64,000 nucleotides of DNA from Bacillus sp. V5-8f (lineage in GTDB: Bacteria; Bacillota; Bacilli; Bacillales; DSM-1321), in NCBI RefSeq assembly GCF_002863565.1, contig NZ_PGUW01000001.1, positions 186,001-250,000 of the forward strand, written 5' to 3'. Both the position numbers and the translations under genes were made by a program. Shown piece after piece: positions 1 through 8,540 of the stretch. The notes below the pieces were generated by a model. The model ran no database searches and had not been told where the DNA came from. It worked only from the letters and a program-made list of their open reading frames with translations. How positions within the stretch are numbered: the first letter of the stretch is position 1; every line of letters begins with the position of its first letter.

Positions 1-536
1 GCAATAATCAGCTTCGGATTCACAGCAAGGGCCCGGGCGATGCCGATCCGCTGGCGCTGACCGCCGCTGAATTGGTGAGGGTATCGCTTAGCGTGCCAGC
101 TGCTTAAGCCGACCACTTCAAGAAGTTCCTTTACCCGTTTTTTACGTTCTGCCTTGTTTTTGACGCCATGGACGATCAAAGGCTCCTCAAGGATTTTTTC
201 AATCGTATGGCGCGGATTGAGCGAAGCGAACGGGTCCTGGAACACCATTTGCATCTCGCGGCGCATCTTTCTCATTTCATCGTTTGAGAGCGATGTTATA
301 TCTTTTCCTTCGAAGTGAATTTTACCGTCGCTTGGCTCCAAAAGCCTTAGCAGCATTCGCCCCGTCGTTGATTTACCACAGCCGCTCTCACCGACAAGCC
401 CTAATGTTTCCCCTTTATTGATAAAGAATGAAACACCATCCACGGCTTTAACCGATCCGACCGTTTTTCCGAGCAGGCCGCCTTTTATCGGAAAATGTTT
501 TTTCAAATTTTCTACCTTGACCAATGGCTCTGTCAT
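1..536 (-). CDS. appF: Oligopeptide ABC transporter ATPase, OppF/AppF type (partial)
   Basis: Cytoplasmic ATPase that powers oligopeptide uptake as one of a pair with the neighbouring AppD-like subunit. About 178 N-terminal residues are visible before the gene leaves the window. Seen: Walker [10 protein letters not shown] at residues 49-57, a Q-loop with [12 protein letters not shown], and the ABC signature FSGGQRQR; Walker B is just being entered at the edge. The start ATG overlaps the appD stop by 4 bases (ATGA), so translation is coupled. Order D then F at the head of the operon resembles appDFABC of B. subtilis more than opp or dpp, but opp/dpp F cannot be excluded without the missing part. 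Confidence 0.88.
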   Translation of the reverse strand, partial: MTEPLVKVENLKKHFPIKGGLLGKTVGSVKAVDGVSFFINKGETLGLVGESGCGKSTTGRMLLRLLEPSDGKIHFEGKDITSLSNDEMRKMRREMQMVFQDPFASLNPRHTIEKILEEPLIVHGVKNKAERKKRVKELLEVVGLSSWHAKRYPHQFSGGQRQRIGIARALAVNPKLII

Positions 537-1522
537 GCTTGTTTTCTCCTTTCCGGATCTTCATAGAGCCAGCATCTTACCTGCTGTCCATGATCGAAGG
601 TGGAAAGGCCAGGGGTTTCGCTTAAACAGCGGTCCATAGCATGGGCACAGCGCGGGGCGAACTGGCAGCCAATTTGGAGTGATCCAGGCTTTGGCACGTT
701 GCCCGGTATAGAGTATAAGCGTTCAACCTTTTTTCTCATGTCCGGTACGGATTGAATCAGGCCGATTGTATACGGATGCTTTGGGTTTTGGAAAATGGTT
801 TTCACATCGCCTTCCTCCACCACTTTGCCCGCATACATGACAAGAACCCGCTCGCACATTTCTGCCACGACGCCAAGATCGTGCGTAATCATCATGATAG
901 CGGTATCAGTCTCTTTATTTAGCTTCTTCATAAGCTCAAGGATTTGAGCCTGTATGGTTACATCCAGTGCCGTAGTCGGCTCGTCCGCAATCAACAGCTT
1001 CGGCTCGCAGATCATGGCCATCGCGATCATCACCCGCTGGCGCATTCCTCCCGAGAGCTGGTGCGGGTACTCCTTCACCAATTCCTCTGCCCGTGGTAGC
1101 CCCACAAGCTTCAGCATTTCCACAGCCCTTGCCATTGCGGTTTTTTTGTTCCATTTTCGATGGATTCTTAAGGATTCAATCAGCTGCTCTCCAATTGTAA
1201 AAACTGGATTCAAGCTTGTCATCGGTTCTTGAAAAATCATAGCTATGTCATTTCCGCGAATCTGCCGCATTCTAGCTTCAGTCGCATTCACAAGGTTTTC
1301 ACCTTTAAAAAGGATTTCTCCTTGTACTTTGCCTGTTGCAGTGGGTATAAGCCCCATGATCGATAGTGATGTAACACTCTTCCCGCATCCTGACTCCCCT
1401 ACGATTCCCAAAACTTCACCGGGTTTAATATGAAAGTCGATATGATTTACGACCGGTATTTGGCCGCCATCTGTCAGGAAGCTTGTCTCTAATCCCTTCA
1501 CATCAATAATTGGACTGCTCAT
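533..1522 (-). CDS. appD: Oligopeptide ABC transporter ATPase, OppD/AppD type
   Basis: ATP-hydrolysing subunit of a peptide importer, 329 aa, the usual family length. Seen: Walker A GESGCGKS at 42-49, Q-loop [10 protein letters not shown], signature LSGGMRQRV, Walker [13 protein letters not shown], and the C-terminal oligopeptide-transporter cysteine region (GCQFAPRC). I use the ATG at 1522, 8 bases after an AAGGAG site; the GTG three codons earlier sits on top of that site. It is the first gene of its operon, with its own sigma-A-like promoter upstream. Substrate is inferred from family only. Confidence 0.9.
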   Translation of the reverse strand: MSSPIIDVKGLETSFLTDGGQIPVVNHIDFHIKPGEVLGIVGESGCGKSVTSLSIMGLIPTATGKVQGEILFKGENLVNATEARMRQIRGNDIAMIFQEPMTSLNPVFTIGEQLIESLRIHRKWNKKTAMARAVEMLKLVGLPRAEELVKEYPHQLSGGMRQRVMIAMAMICEPKLLIADEPTTALDVTIQAQILELMKKLNKETDTAIMMITHDLGVVAEMCERVLVMYAGKVVEEGDVKTIFQNPKHPYTIGLIQSVPDMRKKVERLYSIPGNVPKPGSLQIGCQFAPRCAHAMDRCLSETPGLSTFDHGQQVRCWLYEDPERRKQA

Positions 1523-1570
1523 GGACCACACTCCTTTCTTGCTGGTAACTTTCTCTATAGGCCAACTTAG

Positions 1571-1599
1571 ATTATGCCATTTTCATCATATATTTACAA
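1571..1599 (-). promoter_or_regulatory. Sigma-A-like promoter of appD-appF
   Basis: On the minus strand a -35 TTGTAA (1594-1599) and -10 CATAAT (1571-1576) are separated by exactly 17 bases, about 50 bases before the appD start. The spacing is ideal and both hexamers match four or five of six consensus positions. It supports appD being the first gene of the operon. Confidence 0.6.
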
Positions 1600-1655
1600 C
1601 ATAATTTCTGAAAATTATATGAATAGAGAATCTTTTTTAAAGGGAGAACAGTCAT

Positions 1656-1680
1656 AAAAAAAAGACCGCCGTGGGCAGCC
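1656..1680 (-). terminator. Terminator after the coiled-coil gene
   Basis: On the minus strand a GGCTGCC / GGCGGTC stem (with two G-U pairs) and a 3-base loop is followed by eight T. It lies about 160 bases past the end of the 1839-2201 gene and before the appD promoter. The rest of the 1523-1838 gap shows no other signal. Confidence 0.6.
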
Positions 1681-1838
1681 AAAAGAGGAAATAGAGGTTA
1701 ATAACACTCTTCTCTGTTTATTGCGGAGGTTGTTGCGGGGAATATATAACGGGGTGCTTATTATTTTAAAGAGGCGTGTTTATATTTGGCTAAGCTAGCA
1801 TGATGCAGATATGAATAGGTTGAAAATAATTTTGTTGT

Positions 1839-2201
1839 TTAGAGTATCGGATGACCCTGCGCCCTTCCAGCAATAATGCATGTTTTTTGCCTTCGCTGGT
1901 CCATCCGCTTTTCCAGGCTGGCCATCCTTTTGAGGAGTGAGTCATTGTTTTTTTTGAGGTACTTGTATTGTGATTCCAGGCGGGCAAGAATAATCTCCAA
2001 CTCAGCAAGCTGATTCTCTCCATTTGCCGTTTTCGCATTCGTTTTTGCTATAAAACCAATAAGGTCACCGATTAACTCTTCCATCCTATCTATTTGCTTA
2101 TATGATGTAGTACGATGTGCAGAAGAAATTGTAGTTCCATAATGGTCCCTTCCCAACTGGCAGATACAAGTGCAAATTTTTAAGGTCTCTTCATCTCTCA
2201 T
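1839..2201 (-). CDS. Small predicted coiled-coil protein of unknown function
   Basis: A 120-residue protein I do not recognise. It has a good ribosome binding site (TAAGGAG, 7 bases before ATG) and starts 28 bases after ssbB, so it is probably in the same transcript. The N-terminal part holds three cysteines (residues about 10-14) and a short hydrophobic stretch (GDLIGFIA). Residues about 60-105 have a heptad-like pattern of Leu, Ile, Lys and Glu that predicts a coiled coil. In B. subtilis the small gene ywpG also sits near ssbB, but I cannot claim homology. A role in DNA uptake or repair is only a guess from position. Confidence 0.55.
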   Translation of the reverse strand: MRDEETLKICTCICQLGRDHYGTTISSAHRTTSYKQIDRMEELIGDLIGFIAKTNAKTANGENQLAELEIILARLESQYKYLKKNNDSLLKRMASLEKRMDQRRQKTCIIAGRAQGHPIL

Positions 2202-2229
2202 ACGACGGCTCCTTACATTGCGATTATCA

Positions 2230-2601
2230 TTATGATCTCATCATTTCTGGATTTCTTACATCCGCTTGCCTGAAACTGGATTGTTTCGGTCCAACAAATC
2301 TTACACCTTCAGCGACTACTTCTGTAACATATACCTTTTTGCCTTCATGATTATCATAGCTGCGTGTTTGGATCCTGCCTGTAATCCCGATAATCGACCC
2401 TTTCCGGCAAAATTGGACAGTATTTTCGGCCGTCTTCTTCCATAACGTGCATTGGACGAAATCCGCATCGTAGCCTCCATCCTGGTTTCGGAAATTCCTG
2501 TTTACCGCCAGCGTAATATTCGATACAGCCTTCCCTTCCGGAGTATACCTTAGATCCGGATCTTTCACGAGCCTTCCCACTAGTGTTACTTGATTGATCA
2601 A
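2230..2601 (-). CDS. ssbB: Single-stranded DNA-binding protein, SsbB type
   Basis: Binds single-stranded DNA, in competent B. subtilis especially incoming transforming DNA. 123 aa, an OB fold throughout (start INQVTLVGRLVKDPDLRYTP, conserved NFRNQDG and ITGRIQTRSYDN). The acidic C-terminal tip (DDDLPF type) of the main replicative SSB is absent, the chain ending NPEMMRS, and the locus next to ywpF matches B. subtilis ssbB (ywpH) rather than ssbA between rpsF and rpsR. No clear ComK box pair was found upstream, so competence control is not shown. Confidence 0.88.
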   Translation of the reverse strand: MINQVTLVGRLVKDPDLRYTPEGKAVSNITLAVNRNFRNQDGGYDADFVQCTLWKKTAENTVQFCRKGSIIGITGRIQTRSYDNHEGKKVYVTEVVAEGVRFVGPKQSSFRQADVRNPEMMRS

Positions 2602-2944
2602 AAAACCAACCCCTTTCTAACGTGTGACCTCATCATAATGGATTCATGCGCATTAGGTAAAATCGTGAAATTTGTCATAGCAGCAAATTTTGATAAGCAT
2701 AAACCCTGATAGTTATTTTGGAAGTTGTACTTTTTAAAGGGAAATCATTCTAAAAAAGCGATTTATGGATTCCTTTTCATTTTCCGACTATTTTTTTATC
2801 TATTCATAATTTAGACACATATTACCGTGTACGACTCTTTTTGCTTTCAATGGCGGTTCTTTTTCAGTTATGCTAGAAGCATATACTAACCAGAATAAGA
2901 ACAGGTTTTTCGGATACTGTATCATTAGAGAGTGGAGGGATATT

Positions 2945-3385
2945 TTGAAGACATTTAAATTAATATCGCTGCAAATTGTCTCCGAATCCGGGAGCTTTAT
3001 AGACATAGAATTGTCAGACGGACTTATCATTAATAAAGAAGATGATCATAGTACATGGATCATTGAAGCGTTTATTTCGGAGAGTGATTTTAGGACGGTA
3101 GAAAATCTTGTCCCGCCCGGCCAAAAGCTGAGTGTCCAGGCTGTCATTACAAAGAAAGACAATGATCCCGCAGCTTTTAAAACAGTCGTAAAAACCATCA
3201 AACAAGTGGATGGCCACGTAATCGTCCTTTTTGAGGGCCATCTTCAAAAAAACCGCAGCAAATATGCAGAGCTTCTGCTTAAGGATTTAATGAAGCAGGG
3301 AATTGTCGGCGATGAGTTGATTGAACAATTCAAGGAAAAATTACGTTCGCGGCCAAAGCTCATTTCAGTTAAAAAGGAATCGTAA
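2945..3385 (+). CDS. ywpF: YwpF family protein
   Basis: Small protein of the YwpF family, function unknown, about 146 aa. I choose the TTG at 2945 because the product then starts with MKTFKLISLQ, as remembered for B. subtilis YwpF, and because GGAGGGA lies a few bases upstream; the ATG at 2870 would add 25 residues without a ribosome binding site. The protein is soluble, with mixed alpha/beta character and a basic C-terminal end. It is one of only three clear + strand genes, transcribed away from ssbB. Confidence 0.8.
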   Translation: MKTFKLISLQIVSESGSFIDIELSDGLIINKEDDHSTWIIEAFISESDFRTVENLVPPGQKLSVQAVITKKDNDPAAFKTVVKTIKQVDGHVIVLFEGHLQKNRSKYAELLLKDLMKQGIVGDELIEQFKEKLRSRPKLISVKKES

Positions 3386-3437
3386 TTCTTTGAGGGCTGT
3401 AGGGTGGTGTATGTTTTCGAAGCATAGCAGTTGCACT

Positions 3438-3474
3438 CCGGCCAGTCTAACAAAAAAGACTGGTCCTTTAAAGT
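3438..3474 (+). terminator. Possible terminator of ywpF
   Basis: A GGCCAGTC / GACTGGTCC inverted repeat about 50 bases after the ywpF stop, followed by a short T-containing stretch (TTTAAAGTTATT). The T run is weak, so termination efficiency is doubtful. Confidence 0.4.
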
Positions 3475-3569
3475 TATTGAACTGAACAAGAGAGGAAAGT
3501 GGTTTCCTTTCTTGTAGAACTCAACCTCCTTTAAAAGCCAATCTTTTTGTTTAAAACTTTTACTACATC

Positions 3570-3926
3570 TTATCGGTCTTTGCCGTTCCTGTCCCGATTG
3601 TTATTGTCATTATCATCGATGACACCGTTATCCTCTATAAAATTGTCATCATTTTCGTCTCCGTTATTGTTGATGTCAGCCCCATTTTTGTCATTGTCAA
3701 TGCCTTCTTCACCATTTTGACCTGGATCAACATCTACGTCATTGTTTCCGTTATTATTGTCATTATCACCAGGAACCATATCGTTGTTGTTATTATCTTG
3801 CTGGTCCTCAACATTGTTATCATCAGGCGGAGCAGGATTATTATCATCATTATCGTTGTTACATCCAGCCACTAACATGAAAGACAATAAAGAACCGCCA
3901 AGCAAAGTCATTAAGCGCATTTTCAT
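3570..3926 (-). CDS. Asn/Asp-rich lipoprotein of unknown function
   Basis: Predicted secreted lipoprotein, 118 aa. Residues 1-21 form a signal peptide (MKMRLMTLLGG then a hydrophobic core) ending in lipobox LVAGC with the lipidated Cys at 22. The mature part is almost wholly Asn, Asp, Gly and Glu in imperfect repeats (runs such as DNNNNDM, DNDNNN, DDNDNNN) and no folded domain is visible. The ATG follows GGGAGG by about 10 bases. Such a chain would be acidic and disordered, possibly binding cations, but that is inference. It is separated from fabZ by a hairpin terminator, so it is likely monocistronic. Confidence 0.7.
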   Translation of the reverse strand: MKMRLMTLLGGSLLSFMLVAGCNNDNDDNNPAPPDDNNVEDQQDNNNNDMVPGDNDNNNGNNDVDVDPGQNGEEGIDNDKNGADINNNGDENDDNFIEDNGVIDDNDNNNRDRNGKDR

Positions 3927-4025
3927 GGTCAGTTAACCTCCCTTCTTATGTAGTGGACTATATAGTGTCCTGTTCGTATTTTGCCCGGATATCTTGAATT
4001 ATTACAGCGTTTTTAGATTAAGGAT

Positions 4026-4054
4026 AAAAAAATCGGCCGGGCAATTGCCCGGCC
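4026..4054 (-). terminator. Palindromic terminator between fabZ and the lipoprotein gene
   Basis: A perfect 20-base palindrome (4035-4054; arms GGCCGGGCAA / TTGCCCGGCC) is followed on the minus strand by a run of T. It lies 270 bases past fabZ and 100 bases upstream of the lipoprotein start, isolating the two. Confidence 0.65.
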
Positions 4055-4076
4055 TTCCAGAAGGGAGAATAAAAAG

Positions 4077-4139
4077 ATGTGGTTTACCAAACCAAGTATT
4101 CATAAACATAAACATCATTTAAAATGTGTCCATGCTTAA
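4077..4139 (+). CDS. Possible 20-residue His/Lys-rich peptide
   Basis: Short + strand reading frame: ATG 9 bases after a good AGAAGGGAG site, coding MWFTKPSIHKHKHHLKCVHA then TAA. It lies in the otherwise empty 4055-4326 gap, just after the palindrome at 4035-4054. His, Lys and one Cys suggest metal binding if it is real. No promoter is obvious and chance is quite possible. Confidence 0.2.
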   Translation: MWFTKPSIHKHKHHLKCVHA

Positions 4140-4326
4140 CTTCCATATACTATTTTTACACGAAATGAGGATATTTTAAACCTGTTTCATGAAAAATCCT
4201 GCTTCCTGATTACGCCTTTCCAGTCATTCCCTCATTATAATGGATGTTTTGCATGAAAAAGCTCACATTTTTCTGGGAGCACCCTTATGTATTTTTCCCT
4301 ATCTGTGTAGTGAAATGGCTTAAAGA

Positions 4327-4752
4327 TTAATCGCCAAATCCAAACATAATTTCTGTTTCGCACGCTATTTCCCCATCTACTGTAGCTACCGCTTTCCCTT
4401 TTCCAAAGGAACCTCGCAGCCGTGTCATCTCAACTTCAAGGCGAAGCTGGTCTCCAGGTTTCACTTGCCTTTTAAAACGACAATTATCGATTCCCGCAAA
4501 AAAGGCAAGACGACCTTTATATTCTTCCTGGCGAAGAATTGCCACGGCGCCTACCTGCGCCAGTGCCTCTACGATTAAAACGCCCGGCATTACCGGATAA
4601 TCCGGGAAATGCCCATTGAAATATTGCTCATTAGCAGATACATTTTTAATTCCTACCGCTCGTTTTCCATCTTCCACCTCGAGTATTTTATCCACAAGCA
4701 AAAATGGATAGCGGTGTTTAATAATTTCCTTAATCTGGGTTACATCTAACAT
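4327..4752 (-). CDS. fabZ: 3-hydroxyacyl-ACP dehydratase FabZ
   Basis: Dehydrates 3-hydroxyacyl-ACP in fatty acid elongation in the cytosol. 141 aa, the same length as B. subtilis FabZ. Seen: hot-dog fold signature [14 protein letters not shown] with catalytic His48 and Glu62, and [11 protein letters not shown] use the ATG at 4752, 8 bases after GGAGG; the ATG five codons upstream lies directly against an AAGG and has no spacing. Order fabZ-small membrane protein-flhP-flhO-mbl is conserved in Bacillaceae. Confidence 0.95.
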   Translation of the reverse strand: MLDVTQIKEIIKHRYPFLLVDKILEVEDGKRAVGIKNVSANEQYFNGHFPDYPVMPGVLIVEALAQVGAVAILRQEEYKGRLAFFAGIDNCRFKRQVKPGDQLRLEVEMTRLRGSFGKGKAVATVDGEIACETEIMFGFGD

Positions 4753-4849
4753 TCCTATGTCCTCCATCCTTCACTTTTTTCAATGATATCATGAAAAGCA
4801 TGACGGATACTACCCAAGCTATCTTAGGCATACCTGTGTGTAGAAGCAA

Positions 4850-4878
4850 ATAGGGCCTGACCTTCACGATCAGACCCA
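4850..4878 (-). terminator. Hairpin after the small membrane protein gene
   Basis: An imperfect GGGTCTGA / TCAGGCCC stem-loop lies about 60 bases past the 4935-5195 gene on the minus strand. The T run after it is poor, so it may be a weak terminator or an mRNA end protector. Confidence 0.35.
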
Positions 4879-4934
4879 AACCAAAATGAACTGAGGCTCA
4901 ATACCTTCATTACACACAACATATGCTTTTATAT

Positions 4935-5195
4935 CTATATATCTTTATTCACAAGATCTACAATGTGGGTCCAGGTGGACGTTTTAAAAACATCCGAAGC
5001 TTTCCCGCCCCCAATAACACTGTAGCCAACAACAGCACCTGCCAAAACACTAAAGGCAATCAGCACACATACAATCACCAGCCTGAGCCAAATCGGCAAA
5101 AGCCTGATACGGATCCGTTCTTTCGTATTCCCTGCTTTTTCTGCCTTTTTTACCTGCTGTCTATATTCTTGTCTGGTTAATTGTTTTTCTTCCAT
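4935..5195 (-). CDS. Small single-pass membrane protein (family often labelled 'RNA polymerase subunit beta'/EpuA)
   Basis: 86 aa. A charged Lys/Arg/Glu-rich N-terminal part (about 1-35, cytoplasmic) is followed by one membrane segment (about 36-60, LVIVCVLIAFSVLAGAVVGYSVI) and a short outer tail. Proteins of this shape next to flhP-flhO are often mislabelled as RNA polymerase beta subunit; I see nothing of RNA polymerase in it. The function is unknown. It follows flhP by 76 bases and may share its transcript. Confidence 0.65.
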   Translation of the reverse strand: MEEKQLTRQEYRQQVKKAEKAGNTKERIRIRLLPIWLRLVIVCVLIAFSVLAGAVVGYSVIGGGKASDVFKTSTWTHIVDLVNKDI

Positions 5196-5271
5196 CCCAA
5201 AGTGCGTAAGCTCCTTTGTATTTTTTTGGGGGTCCCCCGCTGCATTAATATGTTACAGTAGCACCGTTTGC

Positions 5272-6117
5272 TTAACGGATCCCGTTAATTAATCCAAGCA
5301 TTTGGTCAGCCATCGACACAGACCTGGCATTGAATTGGTATTGCCTTTGCACATTTGTAAGATCTGTCATTTCCTTGGATAGGTCCACATTGGAGCTTTC
5401 TAAAGCGCCCTGGCGCAAGGAGATTTCCTGTCTTAGACCGCCATCCAAAGGAGTCATGATGTCTCCTCGCTCTATACCAAGTTGATCAAAATTAGCAGGA
5501 AGGCCTAAAAGGTTTTCACCAATCTGTTCCAAAAACTGTGGTTTTTTTATCGATTGGATTCCTAGATTGAAGGTTTCGACGGTTCCGTTATCCATTACCG
5601 CTTTCATTTGGCCTTCTTTGGAAAAGGTTACATTTTTCATGTTGTTACTTATTACGATGGGATTATCGAATTCATCAAGTACTGGATATCCCTTTCCGGT
5701 AACGAGCATCATTTGATCTGGATTATTGGACACCGGGGTGAGGTAAAAAGCTCCGTCTCTGGTGTATCTTGTGCTTTCCCCTTTATCGTCGGCTACGCGT
5801 ACTCTGAAGAATAAGTCCTCTTTTTCAAGTGCAACATCAAGGCTGCGGTCCGTAATTTTCAAGCTGCCCTGCGAGAGAACGAGCTGCGACTGGCTGATTC
5901 TGGCGCCTGTCCCCTGTCTAATGCCGATTGGTGTCAACCGTCCCACTTCATTGCGTTGAAGTTGGTTATTGAATTCCTGGACGAGCAGATCGTTGAAGTA
6001 TGATTCCTTTCGTTTATATCCGGTCGTTTGAATATTAGATATATTATGACCGATCATATCCATCTTATGCTGTAGCTGGCCCATTGTATTCGTAGCGGTT
6101 ATCATCGTTCTATTCAT
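5272..6117 (-). CDS. flhP: Flagellar hook-basal body protein FlhP (FlgG family)
   Basis: Rod/hook-type component of the flagellar basal body, exported by the flagellar type III system. 281 aa. Seen: the N-terminal flg_bb_rod motif (HNISNIQTTGYKR, residues about 24-36) and the C-terminal motif with ESSNVDLSKEMTDLTNVQRQY, which together polymerise as a coiled coil. It begins 33 bases after flhO and is surely co-transcribed with it from the sigma-D promoter upstream of flhO. Confidence 0.92.
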   Translation of the reverse strand: MNRTMITATNTMGQLQHKMDMIGHNISNIQTTGYKRKESYFNDLLVQEFNNQLQRNEVGRLTPIGIRQGTGARISQSQLVLSQGSLKITDRSLDVALEKEDLFFRVRVADDKGESTRYTRDGAFYLTPVSNNPDQMMLVTGKGYPVLDEFDNPIVISNNMKNVTFSKEGQMKAVMDNGTVETFNLGIQSIKKPQFLEQIGENLLGLPANFDQLGIERGDIMTPLDGGLRQEISLRQGALESSNVDLSKEMTDLTNVQRQYQFNARSVSMADQMLGLINGIR

Positions 6118-6150
6118 TTATGTTCCCCCCTCTTTCGTCGGGACTATTTT

Positions 6151-6987
6151 CTATCCGATTCGGCCAATTTCATTTACGGCCTTTTCCATGCTCCGATCAT
6201 AGGCCTGCAAAACTTTTTGATTCGCTTCAAACGATCGGTACGCCGCCATCATATCGGTCATGGTCCGGGACTGGTCCACATTGGAGCTCTCGATGAATCC
6301 TTGCTGCGTCGAGAAAGCGACTCCCTCCTGATTGTACGCGTTGCCAAGTGCGTCTGCCTCATTTCGGAATAGACCATTTCCCTCTTTTATCAGTGCATAG
6401 GGATTTTCAGCGAAGCCAATTCCAAGACGCGCAACCTGCTGTCCGTTTTCCATTACAACTCCGGTTTCGCCTATGGTAATGTTCTCGCTATTCAACTGAA
6501 TCCGGTTATTATCCTCATCAAGCACATAGAAGCCCTGCGGGGTTGTTAAAAATCCCTGCCCATCCAGCGTAAAATTGCCGTTTCTCGTATACCGCAGTTC
6601 CCCGTCGGCATTCGTTACCGTAAAAAAAACAGTCCCTTTCAAGCCGTTTTCATTGCTCACGGGCATATTTCCATCCACAAGTGCTACATCGGTATTCCGA
6701 TCTGTCTGTTGAATGTCGCCTTGCATGAATTTAGGTGCGGCTTCCTGCACATAGACCCCTGTTCCCAATTCCCCGACACGGGAGTGGATTGGAAGGTGGA
6801 GCCCTTTTTCAGTCGGGATCGATGCTGCACCGATCCGGTCCAGAAGCAGCTGCGGGAAAGCCCTTACGCTTGACTGGTCTGCTTTAAACCCGGGTGTATT
6901 GGCATTGGCCAGGTTATTAGTAAGCATCTCCGTCCTTCTTTGCTGGGCAATCATACCCGAGGCCGCCGTATAAAACCCTCTTAACAT
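6151..6987 (-). CDS. flhO: Flagellar hook-basal body protein FlhO (FlgF/FlgG family)
   Basis: Rod protein of the flagellar basal body, 278 aa, paralogous to the next gene. Seen: N-terminal MLRGFYTAASGM and LANANTPGFKADQSS, C-terminal ESSNVDQSRTMTDMMAAYRSFEANQKVLQAYD. The ATG at 6987 is 8 bases after AGAGG; the GTG three codons upstream overlaps that site. First gene of the flhO-flhP unit, preceded by a sigma-D promoter, which fits a late flagellar gene. Confidence 0.93.
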   Translation of the reverse strand: MLRGFYTAASGMIAQQRRTEMLTNNLANANTPGFKADQSSVRAFPQLLLDRIGAASIPTEKGLHLPIHSRVGELGTGVYVQEAAPKFMQGDIQQTDRNTDVALVDGNMPVSNENGLKGTVFFTVTNADGELRYTRNGNFTLDGQGFLTTPQGFYVLDEDNNRIQLNSENITIGETGVVMENGQQVARLGIGFAENPYALIKEGNGLFRNEADALGNAYNQEGVAFSTQQGFIESSNVDQSRTMTDMMAAYRSFEANQKVLQAYDRSMEKAVNEIGRIG

Positions 6988-7065
6988 TTCTTTCACCTCT
7001 ATTGGAAAGCGTTGCGAACCTGATTGGAACGCCGCTTAAATAACCGGATTATAAACCTAACTATG

Positions 7066-7093
7066 TTATCGGACAGAAGCAATCTTGTTTTTA
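7066..7093 (-). promoter_or_regulatory. Sigma-D promoter of flhO-flhP
   Basis: On the minus strand TAAA (7090-7093), 16 bases, then TCCGATAA (7066-7073), against the sigma-D consensus TAAA-N15/16-GCCGATAA; seven of eight -10 bases match. It lies about 80 bases before flhO. In B. subtilis flhO-flhP are known sigma-D genes. Confidence 0.75.
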
Positions 7094-7151
7094 CTGTTAA
7101 ATAAAGGAACTATTGTACATAGGATCATTTCAAAAACACAGGAATACTGTT

Positions 7152-7235
7152 AAAAAAAACGAAAGGGTCCACGGTTCAAGAAGCATTTGCCGGGCATTAT
7201 TTTGCCTTCATGTCTTATTTGAACTTTAGACCCTT
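7152..7235 (-). terminator. Terminator of mbl
   Basis: A long imperfect hairpin: AAGGGTC and TTGAAC arms (7163-7180 against 7219-7235) with a large loop, followed on the minus strand by eight T at 7152-7159. It lies about 55 bases past mbl and closes it off from flhO. Confidence 0.7.
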
Positions 7236-7288
7236 ATAGAAACTCAGTACTACTTGTGATAACTATGATTAACCAAACTGATTGGCAA

Positions 7289-8290
7289 TTAGCCTAATTT
7301 CCGCCTTGGCAGCTTGTCCATATTGTCAAGCATAATTCCGGTGCCAATTGCAACACAATCCATAGGCTGCTCTGCAACAAGTACAGGTACTTTCAGTTCT
7401 TCAGCAAGCAGCGTGTCAATACCGTGAAGCAAAGCCCCTCCTCCGGTCAAAATAACCCCGCGGTCAATAATATCGGCCGAAAGTTCAGGAGGCGTACGCT
7501 CCAAAACGCTTTTCGCAGCTTGTACTATCACTGTAACAGATTCGCGCAATGCTTCTTCGATCTCTTCAGAGTTAACGGTAATCGTTCTTGGCAGGCCGGA
7601 AACCATATCGCGCCCGCGGATTTCGACTTCTTCGCTGCGGGATTCAGGGAATACTGTTCCTACCTTAATCTTGATGTCTTCTGACGTGCGCTCCCCTATC
7701 AACAGCTTATATTTGCGCTTGATGTAATTCAAGATTTCGTTATCAAACTTGTCCCCAGCCATTTTAATAGAGGAGGATGTCACAATGTCACCCATCGAAA
7801 GTACCGCAACATCGGTCGTTCCGCCCCCAATATCCACAACCATATTCCCGTATGGCTGGAAAATATCCATTCCCGCTCCAATTGCGGCTACTTTAGGCTC
7901 TTCTTCAAGATAAACCTTCTTTCCGCCGCTCTTTTCAGCAGCTTCCTTGATGGCCTTTTGTTCGACGCTTGTGATGTTTGTCGGGCAGCAAATCAGGATC
8001 CGGGGCTTGGATAAAAATCCTTTTACATTCAGCTTGTTTATGAAATGCTTAAGCATCGATTCCGTAACATCAAAATCTGCGATTACCCCATCCTTCAAAG
8101 GGCGGATGGCAACGATATTCCCCGGGGTACGCCCTACCATTTTCCTGGCTTCTTCACCGACCGCAAGCACACGATTCGTATTCTTATCTATGGCTACTAC
8201 CGATGGCTCATTTAACACGATTCCTTTGCCTTTGACATGTATTAAAACATTGGCCGTTCCGAGATCGATCCCAATATCTCTTGCAAACAT
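7289..8290 (-). CDS. mbl: MreB-like cell-shape protein Mbl
   Basis: Actin-like ATPase forming membrane-bound filaments that guide side-wall synthesis. 333 aa, equal to B. subtilis Mbl. Seen: start MFARDIGIDLGTANVLIHVK (phosphate 1 loop), VVDIGGGTTDVAVLS (phosphate 2), GVILTGGGALLHG (adenosine loop). Start at 8290 follows AAGGAGG, although with a longish 11-base spacing; the longer frame start lies upstream of the site. The tail LPRRKLG and position next to spoIIID separate it from mreB and mreBH. Confidence 0.96.
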   Translation of the reverse strand: MFARDIGIDLGTANVLIHVKGKGIVLNEPSVVAIDKNTNRVLAVGEEARKMVGRTPGNIVAIRPLKDGVIADFDVTESMLKHFINKLNVKGFLSKPRILICCPTNITSVEQKAIKEAAEKSGGKKVYLEEEPKVAAIGAGMDIFQPYGNMVVDIGGGTTDVAVLSMGDIVTSSSIKMAGDKFDNEILNYIKRKYKLLIGERTSEDIKIKVGTVFPESRSEEVEIRGRDMVSGLPRTITVNSEEIEEALRESVTVIVQAAKSVLERTPPELSADIIDRGVILTGGGALLHGIDTLLAEELKVPVLVAEQPMDCVAIGTGIMLDNMDKLPRRKLG

Positions 8291-8540
8291 TTTTCCTATT
8301 TCCTCCTTGAAAACCATACATAGAACCTACTTATGTCCTAATTGTTAATTTTACCATATTAAGTAGGCATGAAGTAAGGGCGAATCAAAAATAAAGTAAA
8401 GTATTACATGATTTTGTCGAAAATGCGAACTAAGGAAGTACTTACTTTTATGAAGATAAAAAGTTATGTGGCGAAAGAAGATATTATGGAGAAAGGAGGA
8501 GAATGGGCAATTGGACAAACACAGTTGTGTGTAACATATA

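Noticed and set aside
5224-5242. GGGGGTCCCCC near 5230 as a third copy of the palindrome family
   Set aside because: Only the inner few bases match; it lacks the GTCAGT arm and TTTACCGC loop.
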